DNA from: an uncultured Bacteroidales bacterium
GTDB lineage: Bacteria; Bacteroidota; Bacteroidia; Bacteroidales; Muribaculaceae
Assembly: GCA_902760865.1 (NCBI GenBank)
Contig: CACWID010000015.1
Location: forward strand, 1-59,934
Direction of reading: 5' to 3'
Length of the DNA stretch: 59,934 nucleotides
The translations under genes and the position numbers were made by a program. The notes under the pieces were generated by a model, which searched no databases, was not told where the DNA came from, and saw only the letters and a list, made by a program, of their open reading frames with translations. This document shows, one piece after another, positions 1 through 8,131 of the stretch; the first letter of the stretch is position 1, and each line of letters starts with the position of its first letter.

Positions 1-29
1 TTTTCTGATACGCAATAGTCCTCTTGAAT

Positions 30-94
30 TTTCATCCTGCAATTTGACCTATAGAACCACTATAAGTCAATTTCATCCTGCAAAATGACCTATA
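30..94. repeat. two-copy direct repeat, 24 bp
   Basis: Two near-identical 24-bp copies lie at 30-53 and 71-94, 41 bp apart, each reading TTTCATCCTGCAA followed by TGACCTATA with two variable bases between. The segment between them contains an imperfect palindrome around CTATAG/CTATAA. Two copies with a 17-bp spacer do not fit a CRISPR array. No gene is visible in 1-290. The pair could be operator sites or the edge of an element lying upstream of the window. Confidence 0.6.
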
Positions 95-190
95 CACCGA
101 TTTTTTTCGGGCGGGGAAGTGTTAAAATACTGTTAATTTATTGTTATTTAGTTGATTGCCAGGGGTTTTGGTCTCTGGCGGGGTGCTGGG

Positions 191-244
191 TGTTCTAGAT
201 GCTCTAGATGGACTAGATGCTCTAGATAATCTAGATTTTCTAGA
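191..244. repeat. 9-bp tandem array, six TNNNCTAGA units
   Basis: Six consecutive 9-mers fit TNNNCTAGA: TGTTCTAGA, TGCTCTAGA, TGGACTAGA, TGCTCTAGA, TAATCTAGA, TTTTCTAGA. The array lies downstream of the minus-strand SGNH gene. Its core CTAGA recurs every 9 bp while the other bases drift. It belongs to a set of 7- and 9-bp arrays found in several gaps of this window. Confidence 0.85.
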
Positions 245-290
245 TGGGGCTAAGATAGTGTGGTGGGGGACGTTTGTCTAGGTTAATTTG

Positions 291-1193
291 CTATTTTTTC
301 AGCATGGTTTTTACTTTTTCTGTTATGTCTCGGGTGAATTCGTCGGCGCCACGGGCGTTGAGGTGGACACCGTCGGCAAAGTAGGCGTTGTTGTGCAGGT
401 ATTTCGGGTCGTTGGAGTAGTCCAGGAAGGGGATGCCACGGCTTTGGCATAATTCCTTGACGGGCTGACAGATGGTCGTGTCCATGCCGCTCCAGTAGGG
501 CGAGACGACCATGACCAGTCTGGTGCCGTTGCGGCTTGCCTCGTCCAGCATCTTGTTGATATAGAAAACCTTGAGCGAGTCTATGCTGCTTGCAGGTGGC
601 CTTTCTCCTATTCTCATCGTGTCCATCTCTACCTCCAGCGGCCTGAATCCGTTCACGGCATCGTCCTGCATGGGATGGACGCAGTCGGTCAACATCTGGA
701 TGAAACGCGAATTGTAGCGGTACATCTGGCTCATCATCTTGTACTTCTCTTTAGGGTCCACTCGCTCGAAGATGTCGGCGATGCCGTCGCGGTCGTAATA
801 GGGGCGCAGCCAGCCCAGGAACTTGTGGTTGTCCTCGCCCGTGAGGATGTCATACTCCGGCATCAGGTCATAGATGATGACCCTAGGCTGGTAACGCTGG
901 GCGATGAGGTGGTAGCGGCCGTAATTGAGGATGGCACCATTGCCGTCCTGGCCGCAATTATAGCAGGTCATCCCCGTCAGCTGGCTGATGATGGCCGGGT
1001 TGTAGTGATGGATGGCGCGCGAGGAACCGAAGACGAGGACGTCCTCGCTCGTGCCGTTGCAGATGTACTCGTTGCGGGCCGTATCACCGCCGCGGGCCAT
1101 GTGCGACAAGCGGGAAAACACCAGTCCCGTCGCCACGTCGAGCAGGGCGACGATTACCAGGAACAGCAATATTTTGGCCAGATGTTTTATCAT
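291..1193 (-). CDS. SGNH-hydrolase-like protein, partner of an MBOAT acyltransferase
   Basis: The 300-residue product has an N-terminal membrane segment (about residues 5-25) and then an extracytoplasmic domain. It keeps SGNH-like landmarks: GSSRAIH at 56-62 holding the nucleophile-type serine, and D274-G-V-H277 near the C-terminus in the place of the DxxH dyad. The gene follows the MBOAT gene by about 20 bp on the same strand, the usual pairing of a membrane O-acyltransferase with a periplasmic SGNH/AlgJ-like protein for O-acetylation of an exported glycan. A GTG at 1199 is in frame, but the ATG at 1193 puts the hydrophobic segment at the very N-terminus. The glycan substrate cannot be told from sequence. 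Confidence 0.8.
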   Translation of the reverse strand: MIKHLAKILLFLVIVALLDVATGLVFSRLSHMARGGDTARNEYICNGTSEDVLVFGSSRAIHHYNPAIISQLTGMTCYNCGQDGNGAILNYGRYHLIAQRYQPRVIIYDLMPEYDILTGEDNHKFLGWLRPYYDRDGIADIFERVDPKEKYKMMSQMYRYNSRFIQMLTDCVHPMQDDAVNGFRPLEVEMDTMRIGERPPASSIDSLKVFYINKMLDEASRNGTRLVMVVSPYWSGMDTTICQPVKELCQSRGIPFLDYSNDPKYLHNNAYFADGVHLNARGADEFTRDITEKVKTMLKK

Positions 1194-1196
1194 TCT

Positions 1197-1217
1197 CACT
1201 AATCTCTAATCACTAAT
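1197..1217. repeat. three-unit heptamer array (ATTAGNG on the minus strand)
   Basis: Three 7-bp units CACTAAT, CTCTAAT, CACTAAT read ATTAGTG, ATTAGAG, ATTAGTG on the minus strand, matching the NTTAGNN consensus of the long array at 4493-4695. They fill the gap between the MBOAT stop codon, which overlaps the first unit, and the SGNH start codon just after the last unit. Confidence 0.7.
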
Positions 1218-2632
1218 CAAAAATTGGCGTAGATGAACTGGTCGGCACCGAAGACGCCCGTGAGCAGTATCAGCACCATCACCGTCAGGGCCGACAGCCA
1301 CCGCACGATGGGGCGCGGGTTGTCGAGCAGGCGGTATCGGCCGGGCCGGTACTCGTCGAGTAGATCCTTGAGGAACAGCATCCCGACGCCCATGACCATG
1401 AGTAACAGGTCGGTCTTGGTCGACAGGAAGAGCGACATGGGCAGGGAGGTATCGAAGATGCGCCCGATGACTCGGCAGGCATCGCCCAGCGACGGCATGC
1501 GGAAGAAAATCCAGGCGAAGTTCACAATCAGGAAGGTGATGATGACCTTGACCGTCTTGCCAACGAGACCGTAGCGGCACTGTTGCTCGCCTAACATTTT
1601 CTCGATAATCTGGCAGATGCCGTGCATAATGCCCCACACGACAAAAGTCCAGTTGGCGCCGTGCCAGATGCCGCTCACCAGGAAGGTCACGAAGATGTTC
1701 CAGTAGTTGCGCACGCGTGAGCAGCGGCTGCCGCCCAAGGGAATATAGACATAATCCTTGAGCCATGTGGACAGCGAGATGTGCCAGCGGTGCCAGAAGT
1801 CGGTGACACTGACGGCGAAATAGGGACGGCGGAAGTTCTCGGTCAGTTCAAAGCCCAGCGTCTTGCCCGTGCCGATGGCCATCAGCGAGTAGCCCGCAAA
1901 GTCGGCATAGATCTGTATCGTATAGAGCACGCTGGCAAGCAGACAGGACAGGCCCGTGTAGTTCATGTAGTTGGGCAATACCGTATCCACATAGAGCGCC
2001 ACACGGTCGGCGACGACCACCTTCATGAACATGCCCCACAGAATCATCCTCAGGCCCGCAGTCACGGCAGCCCGGTCGTACTGGGGGCGCAGACGTTTCA
2101 GTTGGGGGATGACCAGCGAGGCCTTGTTGATGGGGCCCGACAGGATGTTGGGGAAGAACGAGATGAAGAGGGCATAGGTGAGGAAGTCCCGCTCGGCCTC
2201 CTGACGCTTGTAATACACGTCGAACAGGTAGCCCAGGGCCTGGAAAGTGAAGAACGAGATACCGATGGGTATCGCCCAGTTCAGTCCCGGCAGGTTGAAA
2301 TGAAGTCCGACGAGGGCCAGCCCCTGGGTGATGCTGTCGTTGATGAAATTGAAGTACTTGAACACCAGCAGCGGCAACATGGCCAACAATGCGCCGGCCG
2401 TTAACAAGATTTTCGGATGACGGGTTTTTTCCAATGCCCTGGCCGCTCCATAGGTCACCGCGGTGACGCCCAGCAGAATCAGGGCATAGGCCGGTTTCCA
2501 CTGCAGGTACAGCAGATAGCTCACCATCAGCAGGAACACGTTGCGGGCCTTGCCGTAGCGAGCCGGGATGGCGTAGTACAGCAAGAAGATGCACGGGAAC
2601 AGCACTATGAAATTCAACGAGTTGTAAATCAT
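1217..2632 (-). CDS. MBOAT-family membrane O-acyltransferase (AlgI/DltB type)
   Basis: A 471-residue polytopic membrane protein. WHRWHISLS at about 280-288 and SGIWHGANW at about 321-329 are hallmark MBOAT segments; the histidine in the second (H324) is the conserved family histidine. YIPLGGSR follows the first motif, as in AlgI and DltB. It probably passes an acyl (often acetyl) group across the inner membrane to the downstream SGNH partner. A longer reading frame starts at 2755, but the ATG at 2632 gives a normal hydrophobic N-terminus (MIYNSLNFIVLF) and lies about 30 bp from a TACCTTTG promoter element on this strand, so I chose it. Confidence 0.9.
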   Translation of the reverse strand: MIYNSLNFIVLFPCIFLLYYAIPARYGKARNVFLLMVSYLLYLQWKPAYALILLGVTAVTYGAARALEKTRHPKILLTAGALLAMLPLLVFKYFNFINDSITQGLALVGLHFNLPGLNWAIPIGISFFTFQALGYLFDVYYKRQEAERDFLTYALFISFFPNILSGPINKASLVIPQLKRLRPQYDRAAVTAGLRMILWGMFMKVVVADRVALYVDTVLPNYMNYTGLSCLLASVLYTIQIYADFAGYSLMAIGTGKTLGFELTENFRRPYFAVSVTDFWHRWHISLSTWLKDYVYIPLGGSRCSRVRNYWNIFVTFLVSGIWHGANWTFVVWGIMHGICQIIEKMLGEQQCRYGLVGKTVKVIITFLIVNFAWIFFRMPSLGDACRVIGRIFDTSLPMSLFLSTKTDLLLMVMGVGMLFLKDLLDEYRPGRYRLLDNPRPIVRWLSALTVMVLILLTGVFGADQFIYANF

Positions 2633-2662
2633 CGGCGAGCCGGTAGTGTCGGTAATTGTCTG

Positions 2663-2670
2663 CAAAGGTA
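2663..2670 (-). promoter_or_regulatory. -7 element (TACCTTTG) for the MBOAT-SGNH operon
   Basis: On the minus strand this reads TACCTTTG, an exact Bacteroidetes -7 box (TAnnTTTG). It lies about 30 bp upstream of the MBOAT ATG at 2632. No clear TTTG is seen at the -33 position, which falls in the AGATAAG array. Confidence 0.6.
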
Positions 2671-2680
2671 GGTTTTTTTT

Positions 2681-2715
2681 AGATAAGAGATGAGAGATAA
2701 GAGATAAAAGATAAG
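2681..2715. repeat. five-unit heptamer array (AGATAAG)
   Basis: Five head-to-tail 7-mers: AGATAAG, AGATGAG, AGATAAG, AGATAAA, AGATAAG. The array lies in the divergent gap between the MBOAT operon and the beta-helix gene, between the two promoters. Confidence 0.85.
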
Positions 2716-2731
2716 TTGCTCGGGAGTTGAA

Positions 2732-2763
2732 TTTGCTGATGTGGAAAATAAACATTACCTTTG
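2732..2763 (+). promoter_or_regulatory. promoter TTTG-N20-TACCTTTG
   Basis: TTTG at 2732-2735 and TACCTTTG at 2756-2763, spaced 20 bp, match the Bacteroidetes housekeeping promoter. It lies 33 bp upstream of the beta-helix ATG. Confidence 0.8.
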
Positions 2764-2796
2764 TAACGGAGTCTAACCGATAAAAATGGATTGACT

Positions 2797-4497
2797 ATGA
2801 AACAGTTCTTGAAATACGCTTATCTGATAGCGCTTGCCTGCATGGTGGCCATGACGGGGCAGGCACGTACCTATAACATCAACGTCAGCCCCAGTCGCGG
2901 TGACTTGACCCAGAGCCTGCGTGACCAGTGTGCGCGTGCCGGCTACAACGACACCGTGTACCTCAACTTCGGGCCTGGTACATATACCGTCAGCGGCACC
3001 ATCCGCCTGCAGTGCCACACCATCATCAAGGGTGCGGGCTGCGAGCAGACGAAGATCGTGCTTGACAACGGTAGTGACAGGCCCGGTTTCAAGGCCTTTC
3101 CTGATGACACATACTTCCGCATCACGGGCACGTTGAGGAATACGATTGCCGTGTCGATCAGCGACCTCTCCTTCTGGCTCAAGGAGCACAAGGGCATCTG
3201 GTGGGAAGGAAAGGGCATTGAGCGATATGCCGTGAAGATCTATCATGGCAATCGCGTTGACATCCATGATGTGGACAGCTATCTGGACAATGCCAACATG
3301 ACCAACTTCAACATGCACGTGTGCTCCAACGTCAGCGTTACCGGCTGCACCATCTCCAACTATAACAACAGTGAGACGGGCGGCTGCCTGTGGATTCGTG
3401 GTGAGATGCACAATGTCACGATCAAGAACAACAAGTTCTTCAAGTATGGCAAGGACGAGACGCTCGCCATCTTTGACCGCGTGGTCGATAACACCAGCAA
3501 ATACGTTAGGGGCAAAGCCTCACGCACCGACATCTTCATTGAGGACAACGAGTTCTTCTACGGCGGTTACAACGGCAAGAACAAGAAGGACCCCGAGGCC
3601 AACTGTGGCATGGTGTTCTCGCTGTTTACCGACCACAAGCAGACCAGCGACAAGTGCGTGACGCGCAATTTCCATCTGCGTAACAACAAGTTCCATGTCA
3701 ACGAGGTGACCACCCGCTGCATCTACGTCGGTTTTGACCCGGCCGACGAGCACAGCGACATCTATATCGAGAACAATGAGATCATCAACGGCGATATTCC
3801 CCGTGACTACCGATTCTACCACAAGGACATCGAGATCCATGACCTGAGCAGCTGCGGCGACACTATCCGTATCGTCGGTAATAACGTCCGCAACAAGGCC
3901 GTCGTGCTCAACAGCAGCGGTACCACCGGCTATATGTTCCTGCAGACGCGCGGCGGCATCGTCAAGGTGGATGGCAACACGATTGTCAACGAGGTCAGCA
4001 AGTATCGCGGCAAGCCCTACGGCGCGCAGCTGGTGTGGTGCCAGTTTGAGGGTGGAGATGTCACGTTGACCAACAACGTGTGCAAGGGCCTGGCCTATGT
4101 CGCCTACGTGGGTGGTGGCGAGGGCACGCCGTTGTTCAAGCTCAATGCCAGCAACAACTACTTTGAGGGCGATACCCGCATCTATAGCCACAAAATCAAG
4201 GAGATGAAGCTCAATTTCACGGGCAACACCTTCAAGAGCAGCAACAAGTGCTTCTTCTTGCAGGAGTTTGCGCCCAAGGGCAGCGTCGTGTTCAACTATA
4301 ACGATGTCACTGTTACCCCCGGTGACGGCGAGTTCATGACGCACTGGGGCAAGAACGGCACTAGCTCGATGCGCTTTGACCAGCTGGAGCTCAAGGGCAA
4401 CGTCTTCAAGGGCGTCAAGAACGAGTCAGACTTATTGCGCAACGTGACCAACGTGAAGAAGCGTAAGGTGGATTCGAATAAGTATTCGAGGTATTAG
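2797..4497 (+). CDS. secreted right-handed beta-helix protein
   Basis: The 566-residue product begins with a signal peptide (MKQFLKYAYLIALACMVAMTGQA). The rest has the look of a parallel beta-helix: repeated NN/DN-rich turns such as IENNEI, IKNNKFF, LRNNKFH and VDGNTI at roughly 20-25 residue steps, as in pectate-lyase-like and NosD-like folds. I see no catalytic signature that fixes a substrate, so a polysaccharide lyase or binding role is only inferred from the fold. The ATG at 2797 is used; a TTG in frame at 2791 adds two residues only, and the ATG at 2786 runs into a stop. The TAG stop codon lies inside the first unit of the heptamer array that follows. Confidence 0.75.
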   Translation: MKQFLKYAYLIALACMVAMTGQARTYNINVSPSRGDLTQSLRDQCARAGYNDTVYLNFGPGTYTVSGTIRLQCHTIIKGAGCEQTKIVLDNGSDRPGFKAFPDDTYFRITGTLRNTIAVSISDLSFWLKEHKGIWWEGKGIERYAVKIYHGNRVDIHDVDSYLDNANMTNFNMHVCSNVSVTGCTISNYNNSETGGCLWIRGEMHNVTIKNNKFFKYGKDETLAIFDRVVDNTSKYVRGKASRTDIFIEDNEFFYGGYNGKNKKDPEANCGMVFSLFTDHKQTSDKCVTRNFHLRNNKFHVNEVTTRCIYVGFDPADEHSDIYIENNEIINGDIPRDYRFYHKDIEIHDLSSCGDTIRIVGNNVRNKAVVLNSSGTTGYMFLQTRGGIVKVDGNTIVNEVSKYRGKPYGAQLVWCQFEGGDVTLTNNVCKGLAYVAYVGGGEGTPLFKLNASNNYFEGDTRIYSHKIKEMKLNFTGNTFKSSNKCFFLQEFAPKGSVVFNYNDVTVTPGDGEFMTHWGKNGTSSMRFDQLELKGNVFKGVKNESDLLRNVTNVKKRKVDSNKYSRY

Positions 4498-4695
4498 GCG
4501 TTAGCCTTTAGCCTTTAGCCTTTAGCCTTTAGCTTTTAGCCTTTAGCCTTTAGCCATTAGCCTTTAGCCTTTAGCCTTTAGCCTTTAGGTTTTAGATGTT
4601 AGACATTAGACATTAGACTTTAGACGTTAGATGTTAGACTTTAGACGTTAGACATTAGACATTAGATTTTAGACGTTAGGGTTTAGACATTAGTT
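4493..4695. repeat. 29-unit heptamer array, consensus NTTAGNN
   Basis: Twenty-nine consecutive 7-bp units run from 4493 to 4695 without a single shift in register, every one fitting NTTAGNN. The first half is mostly TTTAGCC; from about 4591 it changes to NTTAGAC/NTTAGAT. The stop codon of the beta-helix gene (TAG, 4495-4497) is part of the first unit. With its flanks it fills most of the 305-bp gap 4498-4802, in which I see no gene. Confidence 0.95.
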
Positions 4696-4757
4696 TTTTG
4701 GGAGTTGGGCTTGCTTCATGTTATCTGTGTTATTTCCTGTTGATTACAATAAAACAA

Positions 4758-4789
4758 CTTGGCGTGCGTTATCAATATAGATACCTTAG
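4758..4789 (+). promoter_or_regulatory. probable promoter CTTG-N20-TACCTTAG
   Basis: CTTG at 4758-4761 and TACCTTAG at 4782-4789 are one base each from the TTTG / TAnnTTTG consensus at the right spacing. The expected transcript start would fall only a few bases before the CotH ATG at 4803. Confidence 0.5.
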
Positions 4790-4802
4790 AAGCCTTATAA
4801 TC

Positions 4803-6362
4803 ATGAGAAAATCACAGCTGATAGCTATATTGATAGCAGTATTGTCCGCGATTAGTTCGTACGGACAGACCGGACTGCGTCCCCGCGGTGACGTGAACTG
4901 CGACTGGGAGGTGGGCATCGCCGATGTCAACGTACTGGTGGATGCTGTCTTGGAGGGAGTCGACTATCATCCGTTCTACACCTATGCCTACGACATCAAC
5001 GGCGACAAGGAAATCAACCTCGCCGACATCAATCTAATAGTTGATGCCGTGTTGGGGGGACAGTTGATGCCGCTGCCGTCCTATTCGGGCACGCTGCCTG
5101 TGCTGTATATCAACACCGAGGGGTACCGCGACATTGTCAGCAAGGACGAGTACCTGCAGGCCGAGTGGTGGCTAGATGCCTCACCCTCGACAGGCGACGC
5201 AAGATTTTGCGTATCTAGATCGGACACAGGATACGAGTCCATCGGGTCTGCTGATGAACCCTTGGGGATGCTCATCAAGGGGCGCGGCAACTACACGTGG
5301 CGCATGTATGACAAGAAATCCTTCCGTCTCAAACTGGACGTGAAACAGCCGTTGATGGGGATGCACAGCAACCGGCACTGGTGTCTGATGGCACATCCCG
5401 ACGACTACTTGGCACGTCTCAAGAACACGATGGGCTTTGAAATGAGCCGCCGCATCGGCTTGGCTTATACGCCAGCCCAGGAACCTGTCGAAGTCGTGCT
5501 CAACGGCCAGTACATCGGATTGTATTTCCTGACCGAGAAGATACGTGTGGGCAAACAGCGTGTCAATATCGAGGAGCAGATGGATGGCGAGACCGATCCC
5601 GACAAGATTACTGGCGGCTGGCTGCTGGAAATTGCCAACTCGCCTGAGGATAATACCTTGTACTTTCTCGAGCAACCGGAATACAACACTTGGTTAGGGG
5701 TCACTCCTGAATCGCCTGAAAATCTCTCTCGGCAACAGGAGCGATACATCAGGAATTTCATCCAAAAGGCAAACGACGCCATCTATACCGACGACAAGAA
5801 CAGCACCGAGTGGGAAAAGTATATCGACATCGACACGCTGGCGATGTACTACATCGTGGGTGAGATCATGGACGACCTGGAACACTTCGCGGGCAGTTGC
5901 TACATGTATAAACATCGCGGGGACAGCACGAAACTGATTTTCGGCCCCGTGTGGGACTTCGGCAACGCATTTCAGCGTTGGGCCATCTACGGTGACACTG
6001 AGTTTAACAAATTCATCTATCAGCAGCCGACGCCCTTTAACAACCACTGGATTGAGAAAATTGCTCAATTCCCCCATTTTCAGCAAGTAGTGAAAGAGCA
6101 TTGGCAAGACTTTTATGAGAGTGACTTCAACGGGCTGGACCTGGATGGGTTCATTGATGAGTTTGTGGAATCCATCCGGCCGGCATTCCAGGCCGATGTC
6201 GCACGTTGGATGGTAAGGGATATCGAGTCCGAGAAGAAGAACTTCAAGAACTTTATTCATCGCAAAATAGACTGGCTTAACAGTCAATGGGGCAAACCAC
6301 AGTTGATCCCGACCAACCAGAACAGCCACCTCAAGAAGAATGACAACTTAGGATTGTTGTGA
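4803..6362 (+). CDS. secreted CotH-type kinase-fold protein with N-terminal dockerin
   Basis: 519 residues. A signal peptide (about 1-21, ending SSYGQ) is followed by a two-loop dockerin-like domain (about 29-86: GDVNCDWEVGIADVN and YDINGDKEINLADIN, each with the 12-residue DxNxDxxxxxxD pattern). The CotH region follows, with GRGNYTW at 160-166, DKKSFRLKL at 170-178, NGQYIGLYFLTEKIR at 234-248 and FGPVWDFGNAF at 380-390. CotH proteins have an atypical protein-kinase fold; bacillus CotH phosphorylates spore-coat proteins. Here the usual WDFD reads WDFG, so one of the two acidic residues is gone and activity is uncertain. The ATG at 4803 is chosen because it starts the signal peptide. It has a tandem paralogue 1 bp downstream, probably co-transcribed. 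Confidence 0.82.
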   Translation: MRKSQLIAILIAVLSAISSYGQTGLRPRGDVNCDWEVGIADVNVLVDAVLEGVDYHPFYTYAYDINGDKEINLADINLIVDAVLGGQLMPLPSYSGTLPVLYINTEGYRDIVSKDEYLQAEWWLDASPSTGDARFCVSRSDTGYESIGSADEPLGMLIKGRGNYTWRMYDKKSFRLKLDVKQPLMGMHSNRHWCLMAHPDDYLARLKNTMGFEMSRRIGLAYTPAQEPVEVVLNGQYIGLYFLTEKIRVGKQRVNIEEQMDGETDPDKITGGWLLEIANSPEDNTLYFLEQPEYNTWLGVTPESPENLSRQQERYIRNFIQKANDAIYTDDKNSTEWEKYIDIDTLAMYYIVGEIMDDLEHFAGSCYMYKHRGDSTKLIFGPVWDFGNAFQRWAIYGDTEFNKFIYQQPTPFNNHWIEKIAQFPHFQQVVKEHWQDFYESDFNGLDLDGFIDEFVESIRPAFQADVARWMVRDIESEKKNFKNFIHRKIDWLNSQWGKPQLIPTNQNSHLKKNDNLGLL

Positions 6363-6363
6363 A

Positions 6364-7887
6364 ATGTCCGTGATGAAGAAATCGGTTTATAGGGCCCTGG
6401 TATTGATCATGCTGTCCATGTCGTGGATAGCCTCTTATGCCCAAGATGGCCTGCGTCCGCGCGGTGACGTGAACTGCGACTGGGAGGTGGGCATTGCCGA
6501 TGTCAACGTACTGGTGGATGCTGTCATGGAGGGAGTCGGCTATCATCCGTTCTACACCTATGATTTGGACCTGAACGGCGACAAGGAAATCAATATCGCC
6601 GACATCAATCTGTTAGTTGGTGCCCTGTTGGGGGGACAGTTGCTGCCGCTGCCGTCCTATTCGGGCACGCTGCCCGTGCTGTTTATCAACACCGAGGGGC
6701 ACCGCGACATTGTGAGCAGGGACGAATACCTGCAGGCCGACTGGTGGCTCGACAATATGGGCGACGAGCGTTACGAGTCCATGGGCTCGCCCGAGCAGCC
6801 CTTGAAGATGGAAATAAAGGGACGCGGCAATTCTACTTGGACCAATGTGGACAAGAAGCCTTTCCGCCTCAAGTTGGACAAGAAGCAGGCGATGATGGGC
6901 ATGCCGTCGAGCCGCCACTGGGTGTTGCTGGCTCAGGCGCTTGACATGATGGGTCAGGTGGCTGATGCCTTGCCCTTTGAGATCGGGCGTCGCATGGGCA
7001 TGGCGTGGAATCCGCGGCAAGAACCGGTCGAGGTGGTGCTCAACGGTCAGTACATCGGCCTGTATTACCTTGCCGAGAAGATCCGTGTGGACGAGGACCG
7101 CGTCAACATCCAGGAGCAACAGGACGGTGAGACCGACCCCGAGCGAATCACCGGAGGCTGGCTGCTGGAAATCGACAACTATAAGGAACCGGACAACATC
7201 ACCTTTACCGAGGGCAACGGCGAGCCGTTCTGGGTTACGCCCCATGGTCCCGAGGTGTTGAGCGAGGAGCAACGGGACTACATCACTTCCTTCCTGCTGC
7301 GGGCCGATTCGGCCATCTATGTGGGCAACAAGGTGAGCACCGAGTGGGAACGCTACATCGATATCGACTCGCTGGCCATCTACTATATTGTACAGGAGGC
7401 TGTCGATAATCCTGAGGCCTTTTCGGGCAGCTGCTATCTGCACAAGGAGCGAGGCGAGGACACGAAGCTTGTTTTCGGTCCGTTGTGGGATTGCAGCAGT
7501 TCTTTTGTCCGTTACAAGAAGACTTACCCGTTCAATGAGTTCATCTATGAGAACCAGCCCAGCTATTGTCGGTGCAGGTGGATACGTGAAATTGCCAAGT
7601 TCCCTCATTTCCAGCTGCGGGTAAGGCATCACTGGAAGCGCTTCTATGAGGAGGTCTATCCCACGATGGAGGCCTACCTGGACGCCTTTGCCGCCCGTGT
7701 CGAGACTGCCGGTAATTATGACCACGTCCGTTGGCCGCTTTACCAAGGCAACAATACCATCTATCGCCTGAACCATTACACCAAGGTCTGCTTTAACAAG
7801 AAGGTCGCATGGCTCCAGTCACAATGGGGCTATCTTGCCGAGAATGATACGGTGGAAGTCAAGAACTGTTCTCGTGTCGGGGAATGA
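6364..7887 (+). CDS. second secreted CotH-type protein with N-terminal dockerin
   Basis: 507 residues; starts 1 bp after the stop of its paralogue (an ATG at 6373 is the alternative start). It has a signal peptide ending near IASYAQ, a dockerin-like domain at about 34-91 almost identical to that of the upstream gene, then the CotH landmarks GRGNSTW, DKKPFRLKL, NGQYIGLYYLAEKIR and, near residue 370-380, FGPLWDCSSSF. The second acidic residue of the usual WDFD is replaced by serine. The pair arose by tandem duplication; the N-terminal halves are more alike than the rest. Substrate unknown. Confidence 0.82.
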   Translation: MSVMKKSVYRALVLIMLSMSWIASYAQDGLRPRGDVNCDWEVGIADVNVLVDAVMEGVGYHPFYTYDLDLNGDKEINIADINLLVGALLGGQLLPLPSYSGTLPVLFINTEGHRDIVSRDEYLQADWWLDNMGDERYESMGSPEQPLKMEIKGRGNSTWTNVDKKPFRLKLDKKQAMMGMPSSRHWVLLAQALDMMGQVADALPFEIGRRMGMAWNPRQEPVEVVLNGQYIGLYYLAEKIRVDEDRVNIQEQQDGETDPERITGGWLLEIDNYKEPDNITFTEGNGEPFWVTPHGPEVLSEEQRDYITSFLLRADSAIYVGNKVSTEWERYIDIDSLAIYYIVQEAVDNPEAFSGSCYLHKERGEDTKLVFGPLWDCSSSFVRYKKTYPFNEFIYENQPSYCRCRWIREIAKFPHFQLRVRHHWKRFYEEVYPTMEAYLDAFAARVETAGNYDHVRWPLYQGNNTIYRLNHYTKVCFNKKVAWLQSQWGYLAENDTVEVKNCSRVGE

Positions 7888-7968
7888 GGGAGGCTAAGAG
7901 GCGTGAGGCCCTACTTAATTGTAATAGTTTTAAGAGGCTGTGTCATAAATCAATTGCCAGAATTATAA

Positions 7969-8078
7969 CCGCCCTGCGGGCGGAAAATTAAGCAAATTGT
8001 TTTTAAAATTTTTATTAATATGAATAAAATATTAATTTTAATTTAAAAATTTGTTTAATTTCCCGTGCGATAGCACGG
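7969..8078. terminator. compound inverted repeat between convergent genes
   Basis: The 244-bp gap 7888-8131 separates two convergent genes. It holds CCGCCC-tgc-GGGCGG (7969-7983), then a long AT-rich inverted repeat (7985-8061; arms AAATTAAGCAAATT and AATTTGTTTAATTT, centre ATTAATAT/ATATTAAT), then CCGTGC-gata-GCACGG (8063-8078). A role as two-way terminator is likely. The size and the nested design also resemble a small non-coding inverted-repeat element. Confidence 0.65.
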
Positions 8079-8131
8079 TAAATATTTCAAGGCATAATGA
8101 TGATATACTGACCCTTAAGACTTGAAGTGGT

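Noticed and set aside
30-94. CRISPR array
   Set aside because: Only two repeats, a 17-bp spacer and no cas genes.
4493-4695. Telomere-like sequence (TTTAGGG-type unit)
   Set aside because: The unit is degenerate, internal and followed by genes on both sides; the match to plant telomere repeats is chance.
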